64,000 bases of DNA from Nostoc sp. FACHB-110 (GCF_014697425.1 NZ_JACJRU010000014.1:1-64000); one strand, 5' to 3'; numbered from the stretch's first letter, positions 44,151 through 53,708 are shown. The notes: generated from the sequence alone by a model not told the origin. Made by a program: numbers and translations.

Positions 44151-46622
44151 TTATGACTCAATTCCTTGAGGTAACAACTCCCGGCGCTGTTGAGCGCTAA
44201 CTTGCACATTGCCGTTTTCATCAACATCAACTAAGGCGACATCGCCATCTTTGATGCGACCAGAGAGAATTTCTTCGGCAAGGCTATCTTCTAGCAAGCG
44301 CATAATTGCCCGACGTAACGGTCTTGCACCGTAGCTGGGGCTGTAACCTTCTTGGATAAGGCGGTCTTTGAAGCGTTCGGTGACTTCTAAGGTGATACCT
44401 TTTTCTGTCAGGCGACCAAACACTTCTTTGAGCATGATGTCGGCGATTTGGGTGACTTCTTCGCGGTTGAGTTGACGGAAGACGATGATTTCATCCAAAC
44501 GGTTGAGGAATTCTGGACGGAAGTACTGTTTGAGTTCTTCGTTAACCAGAGTTTTAATGCGGTTATACTGCGATTCACCAGCATCTTCATTAAATTCAAA
44601 GCCGATGGTGGAAGCGCCTTTTTCAATTACCTTGGAACCGATGTTGGATGTCAAAATCAGCAAGGTGTTCTTGAAGTCAACGGTGCGACCTTTAGCATCG
44701 GTTAACCGACCGTCTTCTAAAATTTGCAGCAGCATATTGAAGACATCGGGGTGGGCTTTTTCGATTTCGTCGAACAGCACCACGGTATAAGGACGACGGC
44801 GTACAGCTTCGGTTAATTGACCGCCTTCGTTATAACCAACGTAACCTGGAGGCGAACCAATGAGTTTGCTGACGGTGTGGCGTTCCATATATTCCGACAT
44901 ATCCAGGCGGATCATTGCTTCTTCAGAACCGAAGAAGTAGGAAGCCAAGGATTTTGCCAACTCAGTTTTACCTACCCCAGTCGGCCCGGAGAAGATAAAG
45001 CTGGCGATGGGTCGGTTGGGGTTTTTCAAACCGACACGCGCCCGACGGATTGCCCGTGAAACTGCTTTCACTGCGTCTTCTTGTCCGATGAGGCGCTGAT
45101 GCAAGGTGTCTTCCATGTGCAGCAGCTTTTCGGATTCAGACTCGGTGAGCTTGTTTACTGGTACACCTGTCCAGGAAGCGACGATGTGAGCAATGTCTTC
45201 TTCGGTAACAACGGGTTCTACACCGTCACCACTTGCACCGTTGGTTTTGCTTTGAGCGATCGCGCGAATTTCGGCTTTGATTTCCATTTCCCGATCGCGC
45301 AGTTCCCCGGCTCTATCAAAGTCTTGGGAACGCACGGCATCATCTTTTTCTTTTAAGATTTGGCGCAGTTCTTTATCTAACTCTTTGGCTGCGGGGGGCA
45401 GTTGGGAGTTGATTAACCGCACGCGCGAACCTGCTTCATCAATCAAGTCGATGGCTTTATCTGGCAAGTAGCGATCGCTGATATAACGGTCAGACAATTT
45501 CGCTGCTGCAATTAAAGCTTCATCAGAAATTTTCAACTTGTGATGTTGCTCGTAGCGATCGCGTAGTCCATGCAATATTTCTATAGTTTCATCAACTGAC
45601 GGCTCACCTACCATGACTGGCTGGAAGCGGCGTTCTAAGGCTGCATCGCGCTCGATGTGTTTGCGGTATTCGTCGAGGGTGGTAGCACCGATACACTGCA
45701 ATTCACCTCTTGCCAAAGCTGGTTTGAGGATATTTGCTGCGTCGATCGCACCTTCGGCTGCACCTGCACCAATCAGGGTGTGTACCTCGTCAATTACGAG
45801 AATCACGTTCCCCGCCTGACGAATTTCATCCATGATTTTCTTCAGGCGTTCTTCAAATTCACCCCGGTATTTGGTTCCTGCTACCAGCAAACCGATGTCT
45901 AGCGTGACTACGCGCTTGTCTTCCAGGATGTCGGGGACATCTTTGTTGGCAATGCGGCTCGCCAAACCTTCAGCGATCGCGGTTTTACCAACCCCTGGTT
46001 CACCAATCAGCACTGGGTTATTTTTTGTCCGGCGACCCAAGATTTGAATTACGCGTTCAATTTCTTTCGCGCGTCCTACGACTGGATCAAGTTTATTGTC
46101 CGTCGCCATCTGGGTTAGGTTCGAGCCGAATTCATCCAAGGTAGGAGTCTTAGTGCGTCCCGATTGCCCGGTCGCCGAAACCTCTGCTGTTTCTCCCAGC
46201 ATTCGGATGACTTGGGTTCTTACCTTAGATAGATCCACCCCAAGGTTTTCTAGCACCCTGGCTGCTACACCTTCCCCTTCCCGGATCAGGCCCAACAGCA
46301 GATGCTCGGTGCCAATGTAGTTATGCCCTAATTGGCGCGCTTCTTCTAGGGATAGTTCCAGAACCCGCTTTGCCCGTGGTGTAAACGGAATTTCCACGGC
46401 CACAAAGCCTGAACCCCGGCCTATGATTTTTTCTACTTCAATACGGGCATCTTTGAGATTGACACCCATTGATTTCAGCACCTTGGCCGCAACTCCTGTG
46501 CCTTCCCCGATTAGACCCAAGAGGATCTGCTCGGTTCCCACAAAGTTGTGACCTAAACGGCGGGCCTCTTCTTGGGCCAGCATGATTACCTTAATGGCTT
46601 TTTCTGTGAAGCGTTCAAACAT
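44151..46622 (-). CDS. clpC: ClpC, Hsp100 ATPase subunit of the Clp protease
   Basis: An 823-residue AAA+ unfoldase that feeds substrates to ClpP. The start is placed at 46,622 (MFERFTEKAIKVIMLAQEEA), the invariant cyanobacterial N-terminus, not at an in-frame start 16 codons upstream. Two Clp-N repeats (LGHNFVGTEQILLGL, LGHNYIGTEHLLLGL) precede the first AAA module (GEPGVGKTAIAEGL), a UVR-type linker (QDFDRAGELRDREMEIKAEI) and the second module (GPTGVGKTELAKSL). The HTVSKLIGSPPGYVGYNEGG segment and the C-terminal ALVDVDENGNVQV are typical of ClpC. A terminator follows. Confidence 0.97.
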   Translation of the reverse strand: MFERFTEKAIKVIMLAQEEARRLGHNFVGTEQILLGLIGEGTGVAAKVLKSMGVNLKDARIEVEKIIGRGSGFVAVEIPFTPRAKRVLELSLEEARQLGHNYIGTEHLLLGLIREGEGVAARVLENLGVDLSKVRTQVIRMLGETAEVSATGQSGRTKTPTLDEFGSNLTQMATDNKLDPVVGRAKEIERVIQILGRRTKNNPVLIGEPGVGKTAIAEGLASRIANKDVPDILEDKRVVTLDIGLLVAGTKYRGEFEERLKKIMDEIRQAGNVILVIDEVHTLIGAGAAEGAIDAANILKPALARGELQCIGATTLDEYRKHIERDAALERRFQPVMVGEPSVDETIEILHGLRDRYEQHHKLKISDEALIAAAKLSDRYISDRYLPDKAIDLIDEAGSRVRLINSQLPPAAKELDKELRQILKEKDDAVRSQDFDRAGELRDREMEIKAEIRAIAQSKTNGASGDGVEPVVTEEDIAHIVASWTGVPVNKLTESESEKLLHMEDTLHQRLIGQEDAVKAVSRAIRRARVGLKNPNRPIASFIFSGPTGVGKTELAKSLASYFFGSEEAMIRLDMSEYMERHTVSKLIGSPPGYVGYNEGGQLTEAVRRRPYTVVLFDEIEKAHPDVFNMLLQILEDGRLTDAKGRTVDFKNTLLILTSNIGSKVIEKGASTIGFEFNEDAGESQYNRIKTLVNEELKQYFRPEFLNRLDEIIVFRQLNREEVTQIADIMLKEVFGRLTEKGITLEVTERFKDRLIQEGYSPSYGARPLRRAIMRLLEDSLAEEILSGRIKDGDVALVDVDENGNVQVSAQQRRELLPQGIES

Positions 46623-47036
46623 GGCATTTTTCCCATCACCTGCGTCGTGCCGGTACGCTGATTTTAGCACAGGCTAAGGTTTTGGGTGTCTGTATCAGAG
46701 ATAATAGACCTACCAGAGAGACTACTCAATTTGAGCAGTTGAGTTGTGAATTATTGATGCGGTTTTCTCAGGCTACTGTGTGGAGGAGCTTTAATTTGCG
46801 AGCTTTTGAGCCTAGACTTTTAATATTTAGTTTGCTGGGATTGTAAATTTATTTTGCCAGTCACAAATACTACTTATTAGCACATCAAATCTTTTTTAGT
46901 CAAGCTTTTTACAACTTTATTTTTTATTTTAAACAAAAAATAAATTTTGATTAAATATTTTAATATGTGAAAACCTTTCACAGTTGATGTTTTCTCGGTT
47001 GTCAATGGTGATTAGTTAATGGTCAATATTCCACTA
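46623..47036. other. AT-rich intergenic region upstream of clpC
   Basis: The 414-bp gap between clpC and rimI should contain the clpC promoter. No known heat-shock operator or repeat was recognised. Confidence 0.4.
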
Positions 47037-47600
47037 TTACAAGTTATGCTTGAGCTGCCAAGAAAATTTGCTTAATTGCTGGCTAATAATGCTTTCCCAG
47101 TTGTCTATGGTTTTTTGAAACTGGGGGTACTGTAACTCGGAGAGCCAAAGAATCAAAGCATCTTCACCGTTATCTTTGTAATAACCCCGCCTGCGTCCCG
47201 CAGTTTTAAAGCCAAATTTCTGATATAAGGATATAGCGGCAACGTTAGAAGCTCTAACTTCGAGGGTGGCACGTTCTAAACCGCGATCGCACGCTGTCTT
47301 CAAAAGAGCGTACAATAACGCTTGTCCCAAACCTTGACGGTGATATTGGGGATGAATCGCCAAAATTGTAATGTGGGCTTCGTCTACAATCGACCAAAAG
47401 CAGCCCATACCCAAAAGTTTAATGTTGGTTAATGGCGAAAATAACCCAATTAACTCACTGTTAGGACTGTCCAACTCTCGTTGGTAGCCTTCCATTGTCC
47501 AAAGTCCGCCAAAACAAGCTCGATCTAGTTCTAGTATCAGGCTCAGGTCATCTGTTGTGAGCGATCGCAATTTTAAGTCTGATGAAATCACATCTATCAA
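47037..47600 (-). CDS. rimI: Ribosomal-protein-alanine N-acetyltransferase (RimI-like)
   Basis: A 187-residue GNAT acetyltransferase. The N-terminal LRSLTTDDLSLILELDRACF, the acetyl-CoA loop HPQYHRQGLGQALLYALL and the LEVRASNVAAISLYQKFGF motif after it match RimI, which acetylates the N-terminus of ribosomal protein S18. The longest frame starts with TTG at 47,600; a GTG at 47,591 is as likely, and no ribosome site decides between them. The upstream DNA is made of repeats. It is divergent from lysA, as in other cyanobacteria. Confidence 0.85.
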   Translation of the reverse strand: MIDVISSDLKLRSLTTDDLSLILELDRACFGGLWTMEGYQRELDSPNSELIGLFSPLTNIKLLGMGCFWSIVDEAHITILAIHPQYHRQGLGQALLYALLKTACDRGLERATLEVRASNVAAISLYQKFGFKTAGRRRGYYKDNGEDALILWLSELQYPQFQKTIDNWESIISQQLSKFSWQLKHNL

Positions 47601-47605
47601 AGTGC

Positions 47606-47752
47606 TGAGTTGAAAGTGCTGAGTGCTGAGTTAAAACTACCTAGATGTAGTGGTTGATTGGCGGCGTGCGAAAGTTTTCTCGGACTTTTTACTTTACTTA
47701 GCAACGCCAGTTGCTTCAAGTCGGCGGAGCCGCCCAACGCACTGGCTCCTCA
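47606..47752. repeat. AGTGCTGA tandem units and a small palindromic repeat
   Basis: AGTGCTGAGTT-type units repeat at 47,600-47,635. At 47,707-47,752 lies an inverted copy of the 47-bp unit nested in the MITE at 26,170 (reverse complement begins AGCCAGTGCGTTGGGCGG). Both are non-coding small repeats in the rimI-lysA gap. Confidence 0.6.
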
Positions 47753-47864
47753 GCACGGGCTAAACGCCCCGCTACCGCTATCAGCACTCAGCACTGTGTT
47801 GGTAAACTGAAAATCGGGATACTTCTTCGTGCCCGTAATTTGAACAAGGACAATCTATATAGTT

Positions 47865-49274
47865 ATGGTATCGACGCACCCCACTGAGGTTCAACATACT
47901 GGCAGTCAGTATTTGCCTCAAAAGCTCAACTTAAACGAAACTATTTCGCCTAACCAGGAACTTTTACCTTTAACGGCCAAAGTTAACAGTCATGACTGCC
48001 TGGAAATTGGTGGGTGTGATGTCACAACCCTAGTTCAGCAGTTTGGCTCACCTTTATATATTTTAGATGAAGAAACTCTCCGTGCGGCTTGTCGGCAGTA
48101 CCGAGATGCTTTTGGGCAATATTATCAAGGTGAGTCTCAAGTATTGTATGCCTCCAAAGCGTGGAATTGTCTAGCTGTTTGTGCGATCGCCGCCTCGGAA
48201 GGTTTAGGAATTGATGTGGTTTCTGGCGGTGAACTCTACACAGCTTTAACTGCTGGCGTTAGTCCGGAGAAAATTTACCTCCACGGCAATAATAAATCCC
48301 ACGCAGAGCTAGTTTTGGCAATTGAATCGGGTGTAACGATTGTTGTGGATAACTGGCAAGAATTACACAATTTGGTGGAATTGACTCAGAATACCCAGTC
48401 AGTTCGGATCATGCTGCGGTTAACTCCGGGGATTGAATGCCACACCCACGAATACATCCGCACCGGACACTTAGATAGTAAGTTTGGCTTTGATCCCAAC
48501 GACTTAGACGAAGTATTTACCTTTGTCAGCCAGCAAACTTCCTTGAACTGTATAGGCTTGCACGCCCATATTGGTTCGCAAATTTTTGAACTGCAACCCC
48601 ATCAAGATTTAGCGGCTGTGATGGTGCAGTGGTTCCGGGATACGGCTAAGTATGGTTTAAATTTAACCGAACTCAATATTGGTGGTGGATTAGGTATTCG
48701 TTATACAGAATCTGATGATCCCCCAAGTATTGAAGATTGGGTAAAAGTAATTAGTGCAGGGATTCAAGAAACTTGTGCCGCCGAAAATTTACCTTTACCA
48801 AAGCTATTATGTGAACCAGGGCGATCGCTGATTGCCACATCTTGCATTACTGCCTATACTATTGGCGCAACCAAAGTAGTACCAGAAATTCGTACCTACG
48901 TATCTGTTGATGGTGGAATGTCTGATAATCCCCGTCCAATTACTTACCAGTCAGTTTATCGGGCTGTAGTGGCCAATAAAATGTCTGCTCCTGTGAGCGA
49001 AACAGTCACAGTTGCTGGTAAACATTGTGAATCAGGAGATATCCTAATTAAGAACGCTCAACTGCCAAAAACAGAACCAGGAGATATTCTCGTGGTTATG
49101 GCGACTGGTGCTTACAATTACAGTATGGCTTCTAACTACAACCGCTTACCCCGACCCGCCGCAGTTGTAGTTGCCAATGGCGAAGCAAACTTAATTTTGC
49201 AACGCGAAACTTATCAAGACTTGATTCGGCAAGATTGCCTCCCAGAAAGACTTAAGAAGTCTGAAAAAGTCTGA
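47865..49274 (+). CDS. lysA: Diaminopimelate decarboxylase
   Basis: Converts meso-diaminopimelate to L-lysine, using PLP. The 469 residues include the PLP-lysine motif VLYASKAWNC near residue 100, HLDSKFGFDP, HAHIGSQIFE, the LNIGGGLGIRY glycine-rich phosphate loop, LLCEPGRSLIA, and the CESGDILI / MATGAYNYSMASNYN substrate-site segments. An N-terminal extension of about 45 residues is usual in cyanobacteria. Downstream lie cdaA and uppS in the same direction, a conserved cyanobacterial order, though here 275 bases of repeats intervene. Confidence 0.96.
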   Translation: MVSTHPTEVQHTGSQYLPQKLNLNETISPNQELLPLTAKVNSHDCLEIGGCDVTTLVQQFGSPLYILDEETLRAACRQYRDAFGQYYQGESQVLYASKAWNCLAVCAIAASEGLGIDVVSGGELYTALTAGVSPEKIYLHGNNKSHAELVLAIESGVTIVVDNWQELHNLVELTQNTQSVRIMLRLTPGIECHTHEYIRTGHLDSKFGFDPNDLDEVFTFVSQQTSLNCIGLHAHIGSQIFELQPHQDLAAVMVQWFRDTAKYGLNLTELNIGGGLGIRYTESDDPPSIEDWVKVISAGIQETCAAENLPLPKLLCEPGRSLIATSCITAYTIGATKVVPEIRTYVSVDGGMSDNPRPITYQSVYRAVVANKMSAPVSETVTVAGKHCESGDILIKNAQLPKTEPGDILVVMATGAYNYSMASNYNRLPRPAAVVVANGEANLILQRETYQDLIRQDCLPERLKKSEKV

Positions 49275-49548
49275 AGTGTGAGACGCGCAGCGGTTCAGCA
49301 GTGCGTTGGGCGGGTTCCCCGACTCCCTCACTGCTTCACCCAAAGGGCTTGCCGCAGGCTAGTTTGAAGCCTGAAAAAGTATGAAGTATGAAGTATGAAA
49401 ACTGCAAGGCCGTAGACCCGCAAGGGATTGCCGCAGGCTAGGTGAAAAACTCAAGGACGAAATTTATACTTCATACTTCACACTTCACACTTCATACTTC
49501 ACACTTCATACTTCACACTTCACACTTCACACTTTCATTCCAGATGTC
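49275..49548. repeat. Heptanucleotide tandem repeats and small dispersed repeats
   Basis: ACTTCAT/ACTTCAC units repeat about ten times at 49,466-49,535, ending 14 bases before cdaA. The inverse unit (GAAGTAT) repeats at 49,376-49,400. CTTGCCGCAGGCTAG or TTGCCGCAGGCTAG occurs at about 49,345 and 49,425, and GTGCGTTGGGCGGGTTCCCC at 49,303. These are the short tandem and small dispersed repeats of heterocystous cyanobacteria. Confidence 0.85.
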
Positions 49549-50472
49549 ATGAGAGATTGGTCAAAGCATTGGCTGACAAACCTAGGATGGTCACAGTCCT
49601 TGCTACTTGGGACTCTGGATATTGTATTAGTGCTGGCGCTGACGTACATGATACTAGTTATTATTAGTGAGCGCCGGACATTATGGATGGTGCGTGGATT
49701 TATTATTTTAATGCTGGCATCAGCACTCAGTGGTAGATTAGGTCTACCATTGCTAAATTTTGTATTAGAAAAATTGGTGATTGGGTGTGCTGTGGCAATG
49801 GCTGTGGCTTTGCAATCAGAATTTCGCCGATTTTTAGAACAATTAGGACGTGGCGAATTACGCCAATTATTTCAACCATCCAGTTTAACAATCCCTAAAT
49901 CTGATAGTGTGATTGATGAAATTGTGGAAGCGGTTAAAGAACTTTCAAAAAACCGAATCGGGGCTTTGCTAATTTTGGAGACCACTGGCCCAATTGACGA
50001 GCGAGATTTCTCTGTGCCGGGAGTCAAGCTGAATGCTGATGTTTCAAAAGAACTGATACAAACAATTTTTCAGCCGAAAACTTTGTTACACGATGGTGCG
50101 ACTTTAATTCGTGGCTCACGGATTGCGTCATCGGGTATAATTTTACCACTTTCGGGACGCACAGCCTCGCGCCAGTTGGGTACACGCCATCGGGCAGCGA
50201 TGGGGATTACTGAGCGAGTTGAAAATTGTATTTGTGTCGTTGTATCAGAAGAAACAGGTTCTATTTCCTTAGCGGAACGGGGAACCCTAAATAGACCACT
50301 GACAATTAGAAAATTGAAGGAGTCGTTAGAGGCTCGATTATCTCCAACAGTAGATCGGGAAGCTGTAGCTCCTGGATTATTAAGTTGGGTGCGTCAGATT
50401 GGTAGTAAGGCACTAGTACTGACTTCACGTTTACTCGGATTACCATCGACCGCTTCACGAGATAAAAAATGA
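49549..50472 (+). CDS. cdaA: Diadenylate cyclase (c-di-AMP synthase), CdaA type
   Basis: Makes the second messenger c-di-AMP from two ATP. The 307 residues begin with three membrane helices (about 18-90), followed by a DAC/DisA_N domain with the signature motifs LLHDGATLIRGSRI near residue 182 and LGTRHRAAMGITE near residue 219. A C-terminal tail of about 60 residues contains a hydrophobic stretch. It overlaps uppS by four bases (ATGA), linking envelope precursor synthesis with c-di-AMP signalling, which commonly affects osmotic and potassium balance. Confidence 0.93.
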   Translation: MRDWSKHWLTNLGWSQSLLLGTLDIVLVLALTYMILVIISERRTLWMVRGFIILMLASALSGRLGLPLLNFVLEKLVIGCAVAMAVALQSEFRRFLEQLGRGELRQLFQPSSLTIPKSDSVIDEIVEAVKELSKNRIGALLILETTGPIDERDFSVPGVKLNADVSKELIQTIFQPKTLLHDGATLIRGSRIASSGIILPLSGRTASRQLGTRHRAAMGITERVENCICVVVSEETGSISLAERGTLNRPLTIRKLKESLEARLSPTVDREAVAPGLLSWVRQIGSKALVLTSRLLGLPSTASRDKK

Positions 50473-51218
50473 CTGTACAACACACTGAACTGCAATATTT
50501 ACCCCCTGATTTAAAACGAGAATTACTACCCAAACACGTTGCAGTGATTATGGATGGCAATGGTCGATGGGCAAAACGTCAGGGTTTACCGCGCATTATG
50601 GGACATAAGCGCGGTGTAGATGCTTTAAAAGATTTGCTACGTTGTTGCAAGGACTGGGGAATTCAAGCGCTGACTGCTTATGCGTTTTCCACGGAAAATT
50701 GGAAAAGACCCCAAGAAGAAGTCGATTTTTTGATGACTTTGTTTCAAGTAGTTTTACGTCAGGAACTACGAGAAATGGTCGAGGAAAATGTGCAAATTCA
50801 GTTTGTTGGTAATTTGCAGGCTTTACCAAGGTCGCTACAAGAAGAAATTACTCGTTCAATGGAAGCTACAAAAAATAACCGTAGTATTAAGTTTTCTGTA
50901 GCAACTAATTATGGCGGACGACAAGAAATTTTACAAGCGTGTCGGGCGATCGCTCAAAAAGTTGAGCAAGGTATCCTCAAGCCAGAGGAAATTGATGAAG
51001 CTGTATTTGAAAGTCATCTGTACACCGCAGGAATTGATGACCCTGATTTATTAATCCGCACTAGTGGCGAAATGCGCCTTTCTAATTTCTTGCTTTGGCA
51101 AATGGCTTACGGAGAAATCTATATTACGGAAACTCTGTGGCCAGATTTTGACAGGGCTGAATTTCACCGGGCCTTGTGTGCATATCAGCAACGTGATCGA
51201 AGATTTGGGAAAGTTTGA
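50469..51218 (+). CDS. uppS: Isoprenyl transferase (undecaprenyl diphosphate synthase)
   Basis: Cis-prenyltransferase that elongates farnesyl diphosphate for the lipid carrier of cell-wall synthesis. The 249 residues have VIMDGNGRWAKRQGL near residue 27, GHKRGVDALKDLL, LTAYAFSTENWKRP near residue 75, DLLIRTSGEMRLSNFLLWQ near residue 195 and ETLWPDF. All catalytic motifs are present. It is translationally coupled to cdaA. Its TGA stop is the first triplet of a heptamer repeat tract. Confidence 0.95.
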   Translation: MTVQHTELQYLPPDLKRELLPKHVAVIMDGNGRWAKRQGLPRIMGHKRGVDALKDLLRCCKDWGIQALTAYAFSTENWKRPQEEVDFLMTLFQVVLRQELREMVEENVQIQFVGNLQALPRSLQEEITRSMEATKNNRSIKFSVATNYGGRQEILQACRAIAQKVEQGILKPEEIDEAVFESHLYTAGIDDPDLLIRTSGEMRLSNFLLWQMAYGEIYITETLWPDFDRAEFHRALCAYQQRDRRFGKV

Positions 51219-51459
51219 TGAAGTATGAAGTATGAAGTATGAAGTATGAAGTGTGAAGTATGAAGTGTGTAGACGCGCAGCAGCTTGCCGCAGGCTAGTA
51301 TGAAGTGTGAAATGAAATATAAATCTCATCCTTTGGTTTTTAACCTAGTCTGCGGTAAGACCCGCAGGGTCTACAATTTTCATAATTCATACTTCAGTCT
51401 TTTTTCATACTTCATACTAGCCTGCGGCAAGCTGCTGCGCGTCTACACACTTCATACTT
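51218..51459. repeat. Heptamer tract and perfect 51-bp inverted repeat
   Basis: GAAGTAT/GAAGTGT units run from the uppS stop to about 51,269. A segment at 51,256-51,306 containing GTAGACGCGCAGCAGCTTGC is repeated in perfect inverse at 51,409-51,459, with a 102-base spacer, giving a large potential hairpin between the convergent uppS and DUF3143 genes. It may act as a terminator for both. Confidence 0.85.
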
Positions 51460-51461
51460 TA

Positions 51462-51734
51462 TTAGGGGCCAGAAAATACAGCTTGTTCGATATCTTCCCG
51501 GCTGAGGGAATATTTAAATGAGCGTTGAATGTCTTGACCATTTTCTCCGGCTTCGAGATATCTAACTACTATTTGTTCTATATCCAACCAGAGTTCAGCT
51601 TGCCAATCTGATTTATGCACACGCCAACAATGACGTTGTGTTTCATCTTGTTGACAGCCTTGGTCTTTTAACCATTGTTCGATTTGTGGCAGAGGATGAT
51701 TATATAAAGGTGTATCTGCGGGAAGAAAAGCCAT
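51462..51734 (-). CDS. DUF3143 family protein
   Basis: A 90-residue small soluble protein of a family found in cyanobacteria and of unknown function. Recognisable are TPLYNHPLPQIEQWLKDQGC, the HCWRVHKSDWQAELWLDIEQ segment and the C-terminal FKYSLSREDIEQAVFSGP. It lies 30 bases after the J-protein gene on the same strand, a frequent cyanobacterial pairing, so the two are likely co-transcribed. Confidence 0.85.
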   Translation of the reverse strand: MAFLPADTPLYNHPLPQIEQWLKDQGCQQDETQRHCWRVHKSDWQAELWLDIEQIVVRYLEAGENGQDIQRSFKYSLSREDIEQAVFSGP

Positions 51735-51764
51735 AGGAATTTTGGATTGGAGATAGAAAAGCGT

Positions 51765-52328
51765 TTATTGGAATGTTAAACATTGGAAATTTTGACTTGC
51801 GTCAGGATGATTTAATGGTGACAAATAGGAAATTTGCTTTTCGACTTTAGGTGTTGGTTGGGTTAGTCGAGTTTGAAAAGCTGCTTCACCACGAGCAAGT
51901 CCCACAACAATCGCCAGTAATAAACATCCGACAAAGGTTAGCCCCAAAATAAATAAAGCAAAAAGTTCGCCGGAAGATAGTGGCCGATCGCTGGCATCTA
52001 AATAAGCTGATTTTGAGTAATCATAAGCATAACGCGCAGGGCGATTCAAGTCGGCAGGTGCTTGAATTACGCCAAAGCGGGAATAGCCTATTTTTAAGTC
52101 ATAGCTAAATCGTCGTTCGGGATTGCTCAGGGTGGCGTAAGCTTCGTTTATCTGCTGAAATTTAGTAGTAGCAAGGGCAGCAGGTAAATCTGTAGTGTCA
52201 GGATGGTAGCGTTTGCTTAATTCCCTGTAAGCACGACGGATATCAATTACCGATGCTGAGGGATGCAGTCCTAGCAGGGAGTAGTATGTGGTTTCGCTGC
52301 TTTGTGGCTTTGCCCCGTTTTGATTCAC
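51765..52328 (-). CDS. J-domain (DnaJ-like) membrane protein
   Basis: A 187-residue co-chaperone-like protein. The J domain fills about residues 13-83 (YYSLLGLHPSASVIDIRRAY, the KRYHPDTTDL loop with His-Pro-Asp, FQQINEAYATLSNPERRFSYD). A Tyr/Asp-rich linker leads to one membrane helix (about 125-145, LFALFILGLTFVGCLLLAIVV). It should recruit and stimulate an Hsp70 at the membrane. It is upstream of the DUF3143 gene. Downstream residues after the helix show no motif. Confidence 0.88.
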   Translation of the reverse strand: MNQNGAKPQSSETTYYSLLGLHPSASVIDIRRAYRELSKRYHPDTTDLPAALATTKFQQINEAYATLSNPERRFSYDLKIGYSRFGVIQAPADLNRPARYAYDYSKSAYLDASDRPLSSGELFALFILGLTFVGCLLLAIVVGLARGEAAFQTRLTQPTPKVEKQISYLSPLNHPDASQNFQCLTFQ

Positions 52329-52521
52329 GGCTTTTAGGAGTTACTTTACAGTCGAGTTTTTCTTAATATTGTAAACCTCATACTTCTCTTAAATTCGACT
52401 CTACCATCGTAAATTGCTGCCCCAAGGTAGGATGAGTATACATAAAAACTGATTAAAGTAGGGAACACAAAATCAATTGTTCCCCCAACCCTGTTCCCTA
52501 TTCCCTATTCCTTTTATTTTT

Positions 52522-53202
52522 ATGACTATCATCTTAACTAACGACGATGGTATTGATGCACCTGGGATTAAAGCCTTAATCCAAGCTGTCCAAGGCCAAA
52601 ATTTTATTATTGCTGCGCCTCGAGACCATCAATCTGGTTGTGGTCATCAAGTCACGACAACTCGCCCGATTACGCTTGACAAGCGTTCGGAGAAAGAATA
52701 TGCGATCGCCGGCACTCCTGCTGATTGTGTGAGAATTGCAATATCACAAATTAGCCAAGATATCAAATTCGTCTTGTCAGGCATTAATGCTGGTGGCAAT
52801 TTAGGTGTAGATGCTTACATTTCGGGAACTGTGGCGGCTGTGCGGGAAGCGGCTATGAATGGTATACCCGGAATTGCGATTTCTCACTATCGCAAAGCCA
52901 AGCAAAATTTTGACTGGGAAATCGCAGCTAAATTAACAGCCCAGGTGTTGGATGATTTACTTCAGCGTCCTTTAGAACCAGGCTATTTTTGGAATGTGAA
53001 TTTACCCCATATCCAGCCAGGAGAACCAGAACCCAAGATGGTATTTTGTCAACCTTGCAATAAAGCATTACCCATTAATTATCGGGTGGACGGCAATGAA
53101 TTATACTATGCTGGGGAATATGGTAAACGCGATCGCACTCCCGGTAGCGATGTAGATATTTGTTTTTCCGGTGATATTGCGGTTACTCAGTTAAGAGTTT
53201 GA
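52522..53202 (+). CDS. surE: 5'-nucleotidase SurE
   Basis: Metal-dependent survival protein nucleotidase acting on nucleoside monophosphates. The start is set at 52,522, where MTIILTNDDGIDAPGI matches the family; the frame is open 15 codons further upstream through repeat-like DNA. At 226 residues it has NDDG, DHQSGCGHQVT, AGTPADCVRIAI and LSGINAGGNLG motifs, including the metal-binding Asp pair and the Ser of the SGIN motif. No operon partner is close. Confidence 0.92.
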   Translation: MTIILTNDDGIDAPGIKALIQAVQGQNFIIAAPRDHQSGCGHQVTTTRPITLDKRSEKEYAIAGTPADCVRIAISQISQDIKFVLSGINAGGNLGVDAYISGTVAAVREAAMNGIPGIAISHYRKAKQNFDWEIAAKLTAQVLDDLLQRPLEPGYFWNVNLPHIQPGEPEPKMVFCQPCNKALPINYRVDGNELYYAGEYGKRDRTPGSDVDICFSGDIAVTQLRV

Positions 53203-53378
53203 AGATATCCTCACCTAGATCCCATACCCCTACACCCATCCCTGAGCGAATTTTAGATTTGAGATTTTCAATTTTGGCTTAGGGTAGGGGTGAGTTTATG
53301 GAGTTTTTCATGAATCAATGAGGATATTACTAAACTCGCCCTGAGAAATCCACGCATCCAAAATGGATGAACAAGAAT

Positions 53379-53708
53379 TTAGTTTTTTTTCCCAACACTT
53401 TTGTCTGACCCTTCAATTAAAGATGTCAGCCTGTCTAAGGTTTGAGTAAGTTGGGTAAGTTTTTGTAAAGTATGATTTTGAGATTCGGCCAAGCTCTGCA
53501 CTGCATCACATAATGCAAAAATCTGGCAGCCTTGCTGTTGTAACTGTTTTCCTTGATTTTCTACTTGTATGCTAAGATGATCTACTCTGTCGGCGAGGCG
53601 TTCAATTGTCTCTGTGGTACTAAGTACTGCTTCCCCAATCTGTTCGACAATGGATTCTAAGCGACTGACTTTAACTTCGATTCCGCCAGAAATCATTTTT
53701 TTTACCAC
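53379..53708 (-). CDS. Small coiled-coil hypothetical protein
   Basis: A 109-residue protein of continuous heptad pattern (VSRLESIVEQIGEAVLSTTE, IERLADRVDHLSIQVENQG, LQKLTQLTQTLDRLTSLIEG). No catalytic or membrane segment is visible. An ATG four codons downstream is also possible. It might oligomerise as a structural adapter; function unknown. Confidence 0.55.
   Translation of the reverse strand: MVKKMISGGIEVKVSRLESIVEQIGEAVLSTTETIERLADRVDHLSIQVENQGKQLQQQGCQIFALCDAVQSLAESQNHTLQKLTQLTQTLDRLTSLIEGSDKSVGKKN

Noticed and set aside
49466..49535. Possible CRISPR array
   Set aside because: The repeat unit is only seven bases with no spacers; it is a short tandem repeat tract. No cas gene is near.
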